This document shows positions 20,223-30,043 of a stretch of 64,000 nt of DNA, in pieces. Location of the stretch: NCBI RefSeq assembly GCF_001463745.1, contig NZ_BBWJ01000039.1:1-64000 (forward strand), written 5' to 3'. The first letter of the stretch is position 1, and each line of letters starts with the position of its first letter. The notes beneath the pieces are model-generated. The model was given only the letters and a program-made list of their open reading frames with translations, did no database searches and was not told where the DNA came from. The DNA comes from Aureimonas sp. AU22. GTDB lineage: Bacteria; Pseudomonadota; Alphaproteobacteria; Rhizobiales; Rhizobiaceae. The position numbers and the translations under genes were made by a program.

Positions 20223-23200
20223 GTGTTGCGTAATATGCTTCAGTCCGTCGACCTCGACACCCGCGTCTCGGCTGCCGAGACGATCACGCCCCTGCATCCG
20301 GTCGGTGCGACCGCCATCCGCCTCTTGGATCGCAGACGCGACGATGCCCCATCGCCCCTCGTCTTCGTGGCGCAGTCGGCCCGGCGTGCCGCCGACATCG
20401 CCGCGATCCTCCGGGCCATGGAGCCGCAGAGGAAGATCGCCTATTTCCCTCCCTGGGATTGCCTCCCCTATGACGGACTGTCGCCGTCCCGCGCGGTGAT
20501 GGGGCAGCGCATGGGTGTGCTTCGGTGGCTCACCGACAAGGGCAATCTGCCCGAGATCGTCGTGACGACCGCGGAAGCCCTCCTGCACCGCGTGCCCCCG
20601 CGCAGCATCTGGAAGACACTGCATCGCGAGTTCCGCGCCGGCGACGCGTTCGATGCGGACGCGATGCGGCCGTTCCTCCAGACCCTCGGCTACCTCTTCG
20701 ATGATCGGGTGGACGAACCCGGCGAGGCCGCGATCCGAGGCCGCGTCGTGGATTTCTTTCCGGCCGGTGGTGAGCTGCCATGCCGGATCGAGCACGAGGA
20801 CGGACGCATCACCTCGATCCGCTCGTACGATCCCCTCACCCAACGCACGATCGACGAGATCGAATGCCTCATCGTCGATCCAGCAAGCGAAGTCGTCGGG
20901 GACGAGACCGCGCCGGAACCCGTGACCGAAGCGCGCTTGGCACGCAGCCGCCGCAAGCTCGAGACCGTCTTCGATTATCTCGGCGAAACGTCCATCCTCT
21001 TGGAAGACGACGCGGACAGTCGCGCCACCGACTTCCTCGAAGCCGTGAATGCGGCTTTCGCGGAAACGCGGGACAGCGCCGACGCGAAGGCGAAGGCGAC
21101 CATTCCAACACCTCAGAAGATTCTTCTGGGCGAGGCGGAATGGGCGGAAGCCATCGCCGCCCGTCTGGATGCCGTTATCGTCGATGCCGCGGACGACCGG
21201 CCCAACGCATCGGCTCATCTGCCGAACTTCGCCGCTGAACCCGCGCCCTGGTCCGCTCTTCGCGCCTTTCTCGGCGAAGGCGGCGAGCCGATGCGCCTGG
21301 TTCTTGCCGCTGGCTCGCGGCCGCTCCTGAATGAGTGGCATCGCCGCGCAAGGCGCAATCTCGGGGGTGACTGGGAACGCGCGAGCGAGTGGCAGACCGT
21401 CGACACGTCGCCCGCCGGCAGCCGCTGGTCGATGCTCCTGCCGATCGCCGAAGGGTTTGTCCTGCGCGATCTGGGCATCGTGGTCGTGACGCCGTCGGAT
21501 CTCGGTGGAAGGCGCGAGACCCGTACCTCGGAGCAGGCCTCCGCCGCCTTGCTCGGACATATCGACGACTACGAGATCGGCGACGCCGTGGTGCACATCG
21601 ACCATGGCGTCGGCATCCTGCGCGGGCTGGAAACGATCGAACGCGACGGGCGCACCCACGATGCCTTGCGCCTCGATTACGCCGACGACGCCTCGTTGCT
21701 CGTGCCGGTCGACGAGATCGGCGCGCTTTGGCGTTACGGAGCCGATCCCGGGGATCTGAAGCTGGACCGGCTGAAGGGCGAAGGCTGGATCAACCGGCGC
21801 AACGACCTGCTTCAACGCGTGCAGGACACGGCGCGTGGCATGGTCGACCTGATGAGCGTCCGGCGCAAGGCGAAGGCTCCTGCGTTTAAACCCGAACGCC
21901 GCACCTTCGACCGGTTCTGCACGGGCTTTCCGCATGCCCTGTCGCCCGATCAGTCCGCAGCGGTGGAGGCGGTGCTTGCGGACCTCGCCTCGGGCCGGCC
22001 GATGGATCGTCTCGTTTGCGGCGATGTCGGTTACGGCAAGACCGAGGTCGGCCTGCGTGCCGCAGCGGCCGCGATCTCGGCCGGGCGGCAGGCCGCCATC
22101 ATCGCGCCGACCACCGTTCTCGCCCAACAGCACACGCGCACGGCGTCGCGCCGTTTTCGAGCGATGGGCGTCGAGGTCGCGCACTTGTCGCGCCTCACCT
22201 CGCCGGACGAAGCCAAGCGCATCAAGGCCGGGCTTGAGAGCGGCGACATTCGGCTCGTCGTCGGCACACATGCCCTGTGCGGCGACGGGATCGTCTTCGA
22301 CGACCTGGCCCTCGTCGTGATCGACGAGGAGCAGAGGTTCGGAGCCAAACACAAGGCGCGGCTGAGAGAGATGGCGGACGGCGGCCATGTCCTGACCATG
22401 ACGGCCACGCCGATCCCCCGTACGCTCCAGGCGAGTTTCGTCGGCCTCAACGACATCAGCGTCATCGCAACCCCACCGATCCTGCGACGACCCATCCGCA
22501 CAGTGCTCCAGCCTTTCGCGGACGATGTCGTGCGCGAGGCGCTCCTTCGCGAGAAGCGGCGACAGGGGCAGAGCTTCGTTGTCTGCCCGCGGGTCGAGGA
22601 CATCGAGCCGATGGCGGAGCGGTTGCAGACGCTCGTGCCCGAACTCGACGTCGCCGTCGTTCACGGGAAGCTGCCGGTCGAAAAAATCGACGAGGTCATG
22701 CTGCGCTTCGGCGATGGCGGCGGTGACGTGCTTCTGGCCACCAACATCATCGAGAGCGGGCTGGACGTGCCGGCCGCGAACACAATGATCGTCTGGCGTC
22801 CCGACCGGTTCGGCCTCGCCCAGTTGCACCAGTTGCGAGGACGGGTCGGTCGCGGTTCGCGCCGCGGCACGGCCTACCTCCTGACCGATGCCGAAACCGA
22901 ACTCGCGGAGACGACGGCGCAGCGTCTGCGCACCCTCGAAAGCCTATCGGATCTTGGGGCCGGGTTCGCCATCAGCACGCGCGACCTCGATCTGCGCGGG
23001 GCCGGTGAATTGCTCGGAGAGGAACAGGCAGGCCATCTTCAGCTGGTCGGTCTCAGCCTCTACCGCCATCTCATCGAGCGCGCCCTGGCAGTCGCCGAGG
23101 GCAAGCCGGTCGCAGACGACTGGACACCCGACGTCGTTCTGGGTGCCAGCGGCTCCATTCCGGCCGACTACGTGCCGGACCCCGCAGCCCGCATCAATCT

Positions 23201-23552
23201 CTACACCCGGATCGATCGGCTGCGAGAGCGCTCCGCGCTCGAACTCCTGGTGGAAGAGATCGACGATCGCTTCGGCTCCATACCGGCCGAGACCAAGGTG
23301 CTCCTGAAGGTCGCCGAGCTTCGTCTGCGGTGCCGCGAGCTTGGGGTCCAGAAGCTCGCCTCCGGTCCCAAGGGTACCGCTGCCACGTTCCGCACGAAGG
23401 CGGACGCCGCGCGCTACGAGGGCGCCAAGCTACCGCTTGGGTGGAAATGGACGGACACCAAGCTCGTGACACCGAAGGGCGGCGAGACGATCGCAGAACG
23501 CTTCGTCGCCGCACGGGCGCTGCTGGATGCTATCGACCAGCCTGCAACGTAG
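20223..23552 (+). CDS. mfd: Mfd-type transcription-repair coupling factor, divergent (1109 aa)
   Basis: A superfamily 2 DNA translocase with Mfd architecture. A UvrB-like N-terminal module carries YFPPWDCLPYDGLSPS and PGEAAIRGRVVDFFP. A CarD/RID-like RNA-polymerase-interaction domain begins DAVVHIDHGVGILRGLE. The motor domains have CGDVGYGKTEV (Walker A, near residue 600), VIDEEQRFGAKHK (Walker B), ATPIPRTLQ, and HQLRGRVGRG (motif VI), plus a C-terminal TRCF domain. Compared with canonical Mfd it is short, and the MEHWLP-type segment of the N-terminal module seems to be missing. It could be a second, specialised Mfd paralogue. The frame opens with GTG at 20223; the ATG at 20235 is an alternative. 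Neither has a strong binding site. Confidence 0.82.
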   Translation: MLRNMLQSVDLDTRVSAAETITPLHPVGATAIRLLDRRRDDAPSPLVFVAQSARRAADIAAILRAMEPQRKIAYFPPWDCLPYDGLSPSRAVMGQRMGVLRWLTDKGNLPEIVVTTAEALLHRVPPRSIWKTLHREFRAGDAFDADAMRPFLQTLGYLFDDRVDEPGEAAIRGRVVDFFPAGGELPCRIEHEDGRITSIRSYDPLTQRTIDEIECLIVDPASEVVGDETAPEPVTEARLARSRRKLETVFDYLGETSILLEDDADSRATDFLEAVNAAFAETRDSADAKAKATIPTPQKILLGEAEWAEAIAARLDAVIVDAADDRPNASAHLPNFAAEPAPWSALRAFLGEGGEPMRLVLAAGSRPLLNEWHRRARRNLGGDWERASEWQTVDTSPAGSRWSMLLPIAEGFVLRDLGIVVVTPSDLGGRRETRTSEQASAALLGHIDDYEIGDAVVHIDHGVGILRGLETIERDGRTHDALRLDYADDASLLVPVDEIGALWRYGADPGDLKLDRLKGEGWINRRNDLLQRVQDTARGMVDLMSVRRKAKAPAFKPERRTFDRFCTGFPHALSPDQSAAVEAVLADLASGRPMDRLVCGDVGYGKTEVGLRAAAAAISAGRQAAIIAPTTVLAQQHTRTASRRFRAMGVEVAHLSRLTSPDEAKRIKAGLESGDIRLVVGTHALCGDGIVFDDLALVVIDEEQRFGAKHKARLREMADGGHVLTMTATPIPRTLQASFVGLNDISVIATPPILRRPIRTVLQPFADDVVREALLREKRRQGQSFVVCPRVEDIEPMAERLQTLVPELDVAVVHGKLPVEKIDEVMLRFGDGGGDVLLATNIIESGLDVPAANTMIVWRPDRFGLAQLHQLRGRVGRGSRRGTAYLLTDAETELAETTAQRLRTLESLSDLGAGFAISTRDLDLRGAGELLGEEQAGHLQLVGLSLYRHLIERALAVAEGKPVADDWTPDVVLGASGSIPADYVPDPAARINLYTRIDRLRERSALELLVEEIDDRFGSIPAETKVLLKVAELRLRCRELGVQKLASGPKGTAATFRTKADAARYEGAKLPLGWKWTDTKLVTPKGGETIAERFVAARALLDAIDQPAT

Positions 23553-23565
23553 TGGCCAAAAAAAG

Positions 23566-23585
23566 GGGCGGCACAGAGGCCGCCC
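23566..23585 (-). terminator. terminator-like hairpin read leftward, no matching gene
   Basis: GGGCGGC (23566-23572) pairs with GCCGCCC (23579-23585). Read on the minus strand the stem is followed by CTTTTTTT, the classical arrangement. On the plus strand no U-run follows. No minus-strand CDS reads into it, so it may end an unannotated small RNA or act only as a block to antisense transcription into mfd. Confidence 0.5.
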
Positions 23586-23809
23586 AGTTTGGCTGGAGTA
23601 TCAGGTCCATGAAAAACCCGATGCCCCTTAATTGGTCGCGGGGACCGATGGTTGCGACGAACCTTACCAAAATTTAAGTCGCGGGACATTCAGCGGTTTT
23701 CGCTCGCGGTCGCAACCAAGCTTTCGCGGCGACGTTTAGTCGGCGCCGCGCCCGTCGATCGAGGCGTGTTTCGTCGCGGCACCTTGTTTGTGGATGTAAG
23801 GAGAACGAG

Positions 23810-24847
23810 ATGTTCCGCGAGAAGCCTTCGGCCTACGATCGGATGACCGACGCAATCGGCAATCTCGGCGAGCGGCTTTCGGACCTCGAGGCGCAGATCG
23901 TGGAGAGGATCCACCCGCGTCCCTCCAAGGCCGAGCGTCTCCGCCGCGCTGTCGAACGCGAGATGAACCGGCTCTATTCCTCCGCCGATCCGTCCTATTC
24001 GCGTTACCTGCCGAGCTTCCTCACCGGCTGGTCGCTGCCGTCCGCCGAGGACGCACGCTCGGGTCTTCATCAGGCGCGCCGTTCGCTATCCGACGGTGCG
24101 CACGAGGTCGGAGATCAGGTGTCCGGCCTGAGCCGTTACCTGCCGTCCACGTCATCCTTCCTGCCGTCCTGGGGTCACCAGGCGAGCTTCCGCTCGGGCC
24201 GCGGCTATCAGCGAAGCAAGGACTACCTGCGCGACAATCCGAACGTCTCGACGGCATTGATCGCCGGCGGCGCGATCCTGGCGATCGGCGGCGCCATCTA
24301 CATCACCAAGAAGATCGCCGATCACGCCGAGGAGCCGGACTTCGACACCGTGCGCAAGGACGGTGACATCGAGATCCGCGACTACGACGCCCTCGTCGTC
24401 GCTGAAACGATCAAGACCGGATACCATGAGAAGGCCCGCCGTCGCGGCTTCGAGAGCCTCTACGACTACATTGCCTCGAACAACCGTTCGGGCAAGAAGA
24501 TCGCGATGACCGTGCCGGTTCTTCAGCAGCTTTCGGAAGGCGAAGGTCGCACCAAGGGCTGGGCAATCCGCTTCATCATGCCGAAGAAGTACACGAAGGC
24601 GAGCCTGCCGACGCCGAATTCGAACGACGTCACGATCCATGAGGTGCCGGCCAAGCGCATGGTCGCGATCCGCTTCAGCGGCAACTTCACGGCGACGGCC
24701 GCCTCCAAGAAGCTGATGGCGCTGTACAACTATATCTCGGACGAAAACCTGAAGCAGAAGGGCGATCCGATCTACGCCTTCTACGACGCGCCCTGGACGC
24801 CTGGCTTCCTGAAGCGCAACGAGATCCTGATCGAGGTCGAACGGTAA
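23810..24847 (+). CDS. SOUL heme-binding family protein with membrane-anchored N-terminal extension
   Basis: A 345-residue protein. Residues 1-60 are charged and likely helical (LEAQIVERIHPRPSKAERLRR broken by a short loop). Residues 60-140 are Ser/Gly-rich with two repeats of a SRYLPS motif (SYSRYLPSFL, LSRYLPSTSSFL). A membrane helix lies at about 150-168 (LIAGGAILAIGGAIYITKK). The rest is a SOUL/HBP domain: FDTVRKDGDIEIRDYDALVVAET, GKKIAMTVPVLQQ, MVAIRFSGNF, YDAPWTPGFLKRNEILIEV. SOUL proteins bind heme or act as heme chaperones. The GGAGAACGAG site fixes the start. A strong terminator follows. Confidence 0.88.
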   Translation: MFREKPSAYDRMTDAIGNLGERLSDLEAQIVERIHPRPSKAERLRRAVEREMNRLYSSADPSYSRYLPSFLTGWSLPSAEDARSGLHQARRSLSDGAHEVGDQVSGLSRYLPSTSSFLPSWGHQASFRSGRGYQRSKDYLRDNPNVSTALIAGGAILAIGGAIYITKKIADHAEEPDFDTVRKDGDIEIRDYDALVVAETIKTGYHEKARRRGFESLYDYIASNNRSGKKIAMTVPVLQQLSEGEGRTKGWAIRFIMPKKYTKASLPTPNSNDVTIHEVPAKRMVAIRFSGNFTATAASKKLMALYNYISDENLKQKGDPIYAFYDAPWTPGFLKRNEILIEVER

Positions 24848-24871
24848 GCTCCGCCCGAGGCCACGACGACG

Positions 24872-24902
24872 AAGGGCGTCCGCATCAGCGGGCGCCCTTT
24901 TT
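24872..24902 (+). terminator. intrinsic terminator after the SOUL gene
   Basis: A 12-bp stem (24872-24883 with 24888-24899, one G-U pair) with an ATCA loop, ending in TTTTT. It lies 25 nt behind the stop codon. Confidence 0.88.
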
Positions 24903-24913
24903 CTGTGCGGGAA

Positions 24914-25258
24914 CTAGACGCGGATGACATAGGTCTTGCGAGTGGTTTCCACCACGCGCCAGGTTCCGCGAAAGCCCGGCTGGATCACCACCGCGTCGCC
25001 TGGGCGAAGTGTCCGAGCCTCGCCGTTCTCCTCCGTCAGCACGGAGTGCCCTTCGAGGATCTGGCAGAACTCCCACTCGTCGTAGGAGACGCGCCATTCC
25101 CCGGGCGTCGATTCCCATATGCCGGCATAGAGGCCTCCCTCCTGCTCATCGATGTTCCACGTTCGATGCACGGGATCGCCCGCGAGCACCTTCTCCGGAA
25201 GAGGTCGTGCCACCTCGGGCGCGACGTCGTCGGTTTGCAAGACGATGGCTTTCGACAT
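24914..25258 (-). CDS. cupin domain protein (Cupin_3/DUF861-like)
   Basis: A 114-residue single-domain cupin. The core reads GGLYAGIWESTPGEWRVSY.EWEFCQILEGHSVLTEENGE and PGDAVVIQPGFRGTWRVVE, the pattern of the Cupin_3 family, which groups with ureidoglycine aminohydrolase-like proteins. The usual metal histidines are largely replaced (Glu and Trp instead), as in many family members. The ATG at 25258 follows GGGAGCC. It is a lone gene between the SOUL gene and rplM. Substrate unknown. Confidence 0.82.
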   Translation of the reverse strand: MSKAIVLQTDDVAPEVARPLPEKVLAGDPVHRTWNIDEQEGGLYAGIWESTPGEWRVSYDEWEFCQILEGHSVLTEENGEARTLRPGDAVVIQPGFRGTWRVVETTRKTYVIRV

Positions 25259-25550
25259 CTGGCAAGGCTCCCTGCCGCTCCGGCTTGCGCCCTTCTAGCG
25301 ACAATCCCCTGGATCAGAAAGATGCGGTAACTCGGCACCGTTTTTGCGGTATCTTGTAACCACATTTCTAAGGCACTGTTTTTGTTGGCTTTCTGTCGCG
25401 ATATAGGGTTTCGATTGCCACAGCTGTGCCTTGCCGATCCGTTCTCACCTGTGTATGAACGCCGCCAAGGAGTGCGGTTCCGTCCGCGCTTTTATCGCCG
25501 CGGGTAGGTTTCTTTCCGTTCCGCGCATCGAACGACCCAAGGATAACCTC

Positions 25551-26015
25551 ATGAAGACTTTCTCGCAGAAGTCCGAGACGGTGGAAAAGAAGTGGATCGT
25601 CATCGACGCCGAAGGGCTCGTTGTCGGTCGCCTCGCCTCCCTCGTCGCGCTTCGCCTTCGCGGCAAGCACAAGCCCTCCTTCACCCCGCATGTCGATGAT
25701 GGCGACAACGTCATCATCGTGAACGCCGACAAGGTCGTGTTCACGGGCAAGAAGTACCAGGACAAGACCTACTACTGGCACACCGGCTATGCCGGCGGCA
25801 TCAAGGAGCGCAAGGCGCGCGAGATCCTCGAGGGTCGCTTCCCCGAGCGCGTGCTCGAGAAGGCCGTCGAGCGCATGCTGCCCCGTGGTCCTCTCGGCCG
25901 TCGCCAGCTCAAGAACCTGCGCGTCTATGCCGGTGCCGAGCACCCGCACACCGCCCAGTCGCCGGAGGCGTTCGACGTCAAGGCGCTGAACTCCAAGAAC
26001 GCGAGGGCTGCATAA
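25551..26015 (+). CDS. rplM: 50S ribosomal protein L13
   Basis: 154 residues with family motifs [41 protein letters not shown] and the [11 protein letters not shown] basic patch that contacts 23S rRNA. The open frame extends to 25431, but ATG 25551 gives the normal length. Its TAA overlaps the rpsI ATG (TAATG), giving tight translational coupling. A 292-bp leader separates it from the divergent cupin gene. Confidence 0.98.
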   Translation: MKTFSQKSETVEKKWIVIDAEGLVVGRLASLVALRLRGKHKPSFTPHVDDGDNVIIVNADKVVFTGKKYQDKTYYWHTGYAGGIKERKAREILEGRFPERVLEKAVERMLPRGPLGRRQLKNLRVYAGAEHPHTAQSPEAFDVKALNSKNARAA

Positions 26016-26488
26016 TGGCCGATCTCAATTCGCTGCAGGATCTTGGCGCCGCGAACGTCGCCGAGACCTCCGCTCCGGTGCATGTCCAGAAGCTCGACGC
26101 CCATGGCCGTGCCTATGCGACCGGCAAGCGCAAGGACGCGGTCGCCCGCGTCTGGGTCAAGCCGGGCTCCGGCAAGATCACGGTCAACGACAAGAACTAC
26201 GTCGACTACTTCGCCCGTCCGGTTCTCCAGATGGTGCTGCAGCAGCCGATCGTCGCGGCGAGCCGCGACGGCCAGTTCGACATCGTCGTGACCGTTGCCG
26301 GTGGCGGCCTTTCGGGTCAGGCCGGCGCCGTCCGTCACGGCATCTCGCGCGCCCTCACCTACTACGAGCCGGGCCTGCGCTCGGTGCTCAAGAAGGGCGG
26401 CTTCCTGACGCGCGACTCGCGTACCGTCGAGCGCAAGAAGTACGGCCGCGCCAAGGCCCGTCGTTCGTTCCAGTTCTCGAAGCGTTAA
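26015..26488 (+). CDS. rpsI: 30S ribosomal protein S9
   Basis: 157 residues: about 35 alphaproteobacterial N-terminal residues, then the S9 core [41 protein letters not shown] and the C-terminal GLLTRD-type segment ([17 protein letters not shown]), ending in the RRSFQFSKR tail that reaches the P-site tRNA. It is coupled to rplM by a 1-bp overlap and followed by a strong terminator. Confidence 0.98.
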   Translation: MADLNSLQDLGAANVAETSAPVHVQKLDAHGRAYATGKRKDAVARVWVKPGSGKITVNDKNYVDYFARPVLQMVLQQPIVAASRDGQFDIVVTVAGGGLSGQAGAVRHGISRALTYYEPGLRSVLKKGGFLTRDSRTVERKKYGRAKARRSFQFSKR

Positions 26489-26517
26489 TCGCTTCCTCGT
26501 CTGGACCGCGTTTCGGA

Positions 26518-26545
26518 GGGCCCCGGGAAAACCGGGGCCCTTTTT
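26518..26545 (+). terminator. intrinsic terminator after rpsI
   Basis: GGGCCCCGG (26518-26526) and CCGGGGCCC (26532-26540) around GAAAA, followed by TTTTT. It ends the rplM-rpsI operon. Confidence 0.93.
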
Positions 26546-26604
26546 CGTTCTTCAAGCCGTCGCGGTTTCCTCCTATCTGTCGCGCCGATACGGGAGACAG
26601 TTTC

Positions 26605-27567
26605 ATGGCCGGCCAGTCCATCGACCACGCCTTCACCGCCCAGGCCCTTCTTGGTGCTGCAGACGATCCGACGTATGCGGGCGCGCTTTCCTTCATGCGG
26701 CGGCGGTTCTCGAAGGACGTATCCGGCTCCGACGTCACGGTGTGGGGCATCCCGTTCGACGCCTCGGTCTCCAACAGGCCGGGCACACGCTTCGGCCCGC
26801 AAGCGCTGCGCCGCGCGTCCGCGATCTTCGACAACGATCCGCAATACCCGTTCCATGCCGACCTCTTCGAGACCTTGAGTGTCGTGGATCATGGCGACTG
26901 CCTTCTCGACTATCGGCTGCCCGAGCGCGCGCACATGGCGATGCGAGCGCAAGCCGAAGCACTGCTGGCGAAGACCGGTTTCCTGCTGACTCTGGGCGGC
27001 GACCATTCGATCACCTTTCCCCTGCTGCAGGCGCACGCTGCCCGCCACGGCAAGCTCAGCCTCGTCCACTTCGACGCTCACCAGGATACCTGGCCGCTGG
27101 CTTCCGACACGCACGGACGTCCGCGCGTCGATCACGGCTCGTTCCTTTCGGCTGCGCTGCGCGAGGAACTCATCGACCCCGCCACCTCGATCCAGATCGG
27201 CATCCGCACCCACGCTCCGGAAACGGGTGGGCTCGAGATCCTGCACGGTTACGAGGTCGAAGACATGTCCTCGGTCGAGATCGCCAAGCGTATCCACGAG
27301 CGGACGGCAGGCTCGAACTGCTACCTGACCTTCGATATCGACTGCCTAGACGTCGCCTTCGCGCCCGGCACCGGAACGCCCGTCGCCGGCGGTCCCAGCA
27401 GCGCCAAGATGCTGGCGGTGCTCCATCATCTGAAGGACCTGCAGATCGTGGGCGCCGACGTCGTGGAGGTCTCGCCGCCCTACGATCATGCCGACATCAC
27501 GGCGGTAGCGGGCGCGACGATCGCGATGTACGTCCTCGGCATCCTGGCCGAGAAGAAGGCGCGCTGA
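26605..27567 (+). CDS. speB: agmatinase / ureohydrolase
   Basis: A 320-residue arginase-family enzyme. The binuclear manganese site is visible in LGGDHSITFP, LVHFDAHQDTW and FDIDCLDVAFAPGTGTP, and the closing DVVEVSPPYDHADITA is typical of agmatinases. It hydrolyses agmatine to putrescine and urea in polyamine synthesis, although some family members use guanidinobutyrate or other guanidines. It lies between rpsI and argC, an order shared by many Hyphomicrobiales. The ATG follows GGGAGACAG. Confidence 0.9.
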   Translation: MAGQSIDHAFTAQALLGAADDPTYAGALSFMRRRFSKDVSGSDVTVWGIPFDASVSNRPGTRFGPQALRRASAIFDNDPQYPFHADLFETLSVVDHGDCLLDYRLPERAHMAMRAQAEALLAKTGFLLTLGGDHSITFPLLQAHAARHGKLSLVHFDAHQDTWPLASDTHGRPRVDHGSFLSAALREELIDPATSIQIGIRTHAPETGGLEILHGYEVEDMSSVEIAKRIHERTAGSNCYLTFDIDCLDVAFAPGTGTPVAGGPSSAKMLAVLHHLKDLQIVGADVVEVSPPYDHADITAVAGATIAMYVLGILAEKKAR

Positions 27568-27606
27568 GCTCGGCGTGCCTCATCCATTCCAACGACGGAG
27601 CGCAGC

Positions 27607-28530
27607 ATGAAGCCCCGCATTTTCATCGACGGCGAGCACGGCACCACGGGTCTCCAGATCCGCTCCCGTATGGAGGGGCGCAGCGACGTCGAACTCCTGT
27701 CGATCCCGGAGGCCGAGCGGCGCAACGAGGCGATGCGCGAGGACCTTCTCAACAGCGCCGATATTGCCATCCTTTGCCTGCCGGACGACGCGGCGCGGCA
27801 GGCGGTCGCCCTGCTGTCCGGCAACCGGCAAGTACGCATCATCGACACCTCGACCGCGCACCGCACCGCTGACGGATGGGCCTACGGTTTCGCGGAGCTC
27901 ACGCGCGACCAGCCCGACGCGATCCGCGCCGCGCGCCTCGTTGGCAATCCCGGCTGCTATCCGACTGGCGCGATCGCGCTCCTTCGCCCTCTGCGGGACA
28001 CCGGGCTTCTGCCGGACGGCCAGACGGTCACGGTCAACGCCGTGTCGGGATACACCGGCGGCGGAAAGCAGATGATCGCGCAGATGGAGGACGCGACGCG
28101 CGATGACGTGATCACCGCGCCGCACTTCCTCTACGGCCTCGACCTCGATCACAAGCATCTGCCGGAGATGCGCGTCTACGGCCGCCTGCCGCGCGATCCG
28201 TTGTTCGCTCCCTCGGTCGGCAAGTTTCCGCAGGGCATGATCGTGCAGGTCCCGTTGCTGCTCGATGGCACGACCACGGCCGAGGCGCTGCACACGGCGC
28301 TGACGGAACATTATGCAGGCAGCGACATCGTTACCGTCACGTCGCTCGCGGAAAGCGCGTCGCTGAAGCGCATCGACGCGACGGAGCTGGCGGGCACCGA
28401 CCGCATGAAGCTCCATGTCTTCGGCTCGAAGGATGAGGAGCGTGCCAACCTTGTCGCGGTGCTCGACAACCTGGGCAAGGGCGCCTCGGGCGCAGCCGTC
28501 CAGAACATGGATCTAATGCTGTCCGCCTGA
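27607..28530 (+). CDS. argC: N-acetyl-gamma-glutamyl-phosphate reductase (type 2, short form)
   Basis: A 307-residue arginine-biosynthesis enzyme that reduces N-acetylglutamyl phosphate to the semialdehyde with NADPH. The N-terminus [16 protein letters not shown] is typical of the short type 2 ArgC. The catalytic Cys117 is in [12 protein letters not shown], and [11 protein letters not shown] and [14 protein letters not shown] are family motifs. It follows speB by 39 bp and is probably co-transcribed. It converges on ctaA with a 7-bp gap. Confidence 0.95.
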   Translation: MKPRIFIDGEHGTTGLQIRSRMEGRSDVELLSIPEAERRNEAMREDLLNSADIAILCLPDDAARQAVALLSGNRQVRIIDTSTAHRTADGWAYGFAELTRDQPDAIRAARLVGNPGCYPTGAIALLRPLRDTGLLPDGQTVTVNAVSGYTGGGKQMIAQMEDATRDDVITAPHFLYGLDLDHKHLPEMRVYGRLPRDPLFAPSVGKFPQGMIVQVPLLLDGTTTAEALHTALTEHYAGSDIVTVTSLAESASLKRIDATELAGTDRMKLHVFGSKDEERANLVAVLDNLGKGASGAAVQNMDLMLSA

Positions 28531-28537
28531 CGCCCCG

Positions 28538-29614
28538 TCAGGCCGGTGAGGCCACGGGATAGCGACCGAACAGCCCGCGGGCGTGGAACACCGCGCCCGC
28601 CAGCACCACAAGCGCGCCGGCCTGATGCATCAGTGCGGCGTCGATCGGCACGTGCAGCAGAAGTGTCGTGATGCCGATCGCCGCCTGCGCGAGAACCGCG
28701 GCGGCAAGCCACGTCGCGCCGCGTGCATGACGAGAGCCCGAGGCGATGCGCCGTGCGGCGATCGCATGGCCGATCGCCACCGTGAGCAGAGCATAGGCGC
28801 CGAGCCGGTGGACGAACTGCACCGTCATAGGGTTCTCGAAGAAATTGCGCCAAGTGGGCGACATCGCAAGAAGATTGGCCGGGATGACCTGCCCGTCCAT
28901 GAGCGGCCAGGTGTTGTAGCTGAGGCCCGCGTTGAGGCCCGCGACCAGTCCGCCGAGATAGATCTGGACCAGCACCATGGCGACGATCAGGAACCCGACC
29001 AGATAGGAGCTTTGCGTCGGCGCGGGTTCGGTCGGTCGGTTCACGAGGCCCCGCGCGATCCAGAGCGTCGCCGTCAGGATGAAGCAGGCCATCGTAAGGT
29101 GCACCGCCAGCCGGTACTGGCTGACATCAGTGCGCTCCACCAGCCCGGAGGCGACCATCCACCAGCCGATCGCCCCCTGGAGGCCGCCGAGCGCCAGCAG
29201 TCCGACGAGCCGAGGCTTCAGCCAGGGTTCGATCCGCCCCGTGAGCCAGAAGAACAGGAGAGGCAGCGCGAAGGCGATGCCGACCGAGCGGGCCAGGAAG
29301 CGGTGGGACCACTCCCACCAGTAGATCGTCTTGAAGTCCGAGAGCGCCATGCCCCGGTTGATCTGCTGGTACTGAGGGATCTGGCGGTAGAGGTCGAACT
29401 CTTCCTGCCACTCCGCCTCGGACAAAGGCGGCACGACCCCGTGGATCGGCTTCCATTCGGTGATCGAAAGGCCCGACTCCGTCAGCCGTGTCGCACCGCC
29501 GACGATGACGAGCGCCATGACCATGGCCGCGATGACGTAGAGCCAGACGCGGATGGCGCGCCGATTGTCGGCGGCGCGGGGGGATATGGCGGTCGCGTGG
29601 GTGATGCTGGTCAT
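28538..29614 (-). CDS. ctaA: heme A synthase (COX15/CtaA family)
   Basis: A 358-residue inner-membrane protein with about eight helices. Family motifs: [32 protein letters not shown] after the first helix (split by the periplasmic loop), [18 protein letters not shown], and [12 protein letters not shown], whose histidines bind hemes. It converts heme O to heme A for cytochrome oxidase. The alphaproteobacterial long form with the Q..QI.....DFK loop is recognisable ([14 protein letters not shown]). The ATG at 29614 is preferred; the frame opens at 29749 with no family-like residues. Confidence 0.95.
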   Translation of the reverse strand: MTSITHATAISPRAADNRRAIRVWLYVIAAMVMALVIVGGATRLTESGLSITEWKPIHGVVPPLSEAEWQEEFDLYRQIPQYQQINRGMALSDFKTIYWWEWSHRFLARSVGIAFALPLLFFWLTGRIEPWLKPRLVGLLALGGLQGAIGWWMVASGLVERTDVSQYRLAVHLTMACFILTATLWIARGLVNRPTEPAPTQSSYLVGFLIVAMVLVQIYLGGLVAGLNAGLSYNTWPLMDGQVIPANLLAMSPTWRNFFENPMTVQFVHRLGAYALLTVAIGHAIAARRIASGSRHARGATWLAAAVLAQAAIGITTLLLHVPIDAALMHQAGALVVLAGAVFHARGLFGRYPVASPA

Positions 29615-29827
29615 GGTGCCCGCTGGCCGCACGAGGCGCTCCGCCTTCGTGCCGCCCCTTCCCTGAGTGGCGTTGCGGCGAAAGGCCCACCAGGGCGGGC
29701 TTCGCCACGCTTCGAAGGGTGGTTTGTTACGAAGCGTCGGGAATGGCAAGGTTCATATTGTCCTACCGGCTTGCCGTGCGCGGCGGAACTTGCGAGGACG
29801 GGTTAGTTCCGTCCGATCGAGAAGCGC

Positions 29828-30043
29828 ATGCCCGTTCGTATCAAGAAGCTCATCGGCGTCTTCGTCCTGCTCGCGCTGGTCGTCGTCTATGCCGTCTTCG
29901 CAACGGCATTCGCCTCGCTATATCTGGGCGACTCGCCCGGCTGGGTTCACCTCGCCTACTTCCTCGTGACCGGCTTGTTCTGGATCGTGCCGGCGATGTT
30001 CGTCATCAGCTGGATGCAGCGCGAACCGAAGGGCAGGCTCTAG
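29828..30043 (+). CDS. DUF2842 family membrane protein (71 aa)
   Basis: Two membrane helices (about 7-32 and 41-63). The motif SPGWVHLAYFLVTGLFWIVPA followed by W and a basic end (WMQREPKG) is the DUF2842 pattern, a small alphaproteobacterial inner-membrane family. Its function is not known. It is transcribed divergently from ctaA and its stop codon overlaps the stop of the convergent co-polymerase gene by 4 bp (CTAG). Confidence 0.85.
   Translation: MPVRIKKLIGVFVLLALVVVYAVFATAFASLYLGDSPGWVHLAYFLVTGLFWIVPAMFVISWMQREPKGRL

Noticed and set aside
19890-22829. 979-codon minus-strand frame opposite ppk2 and the mfd-like gene
   Set aside because: Antisense shadow caused by GC-rich codons; it would overlap two clear genes.
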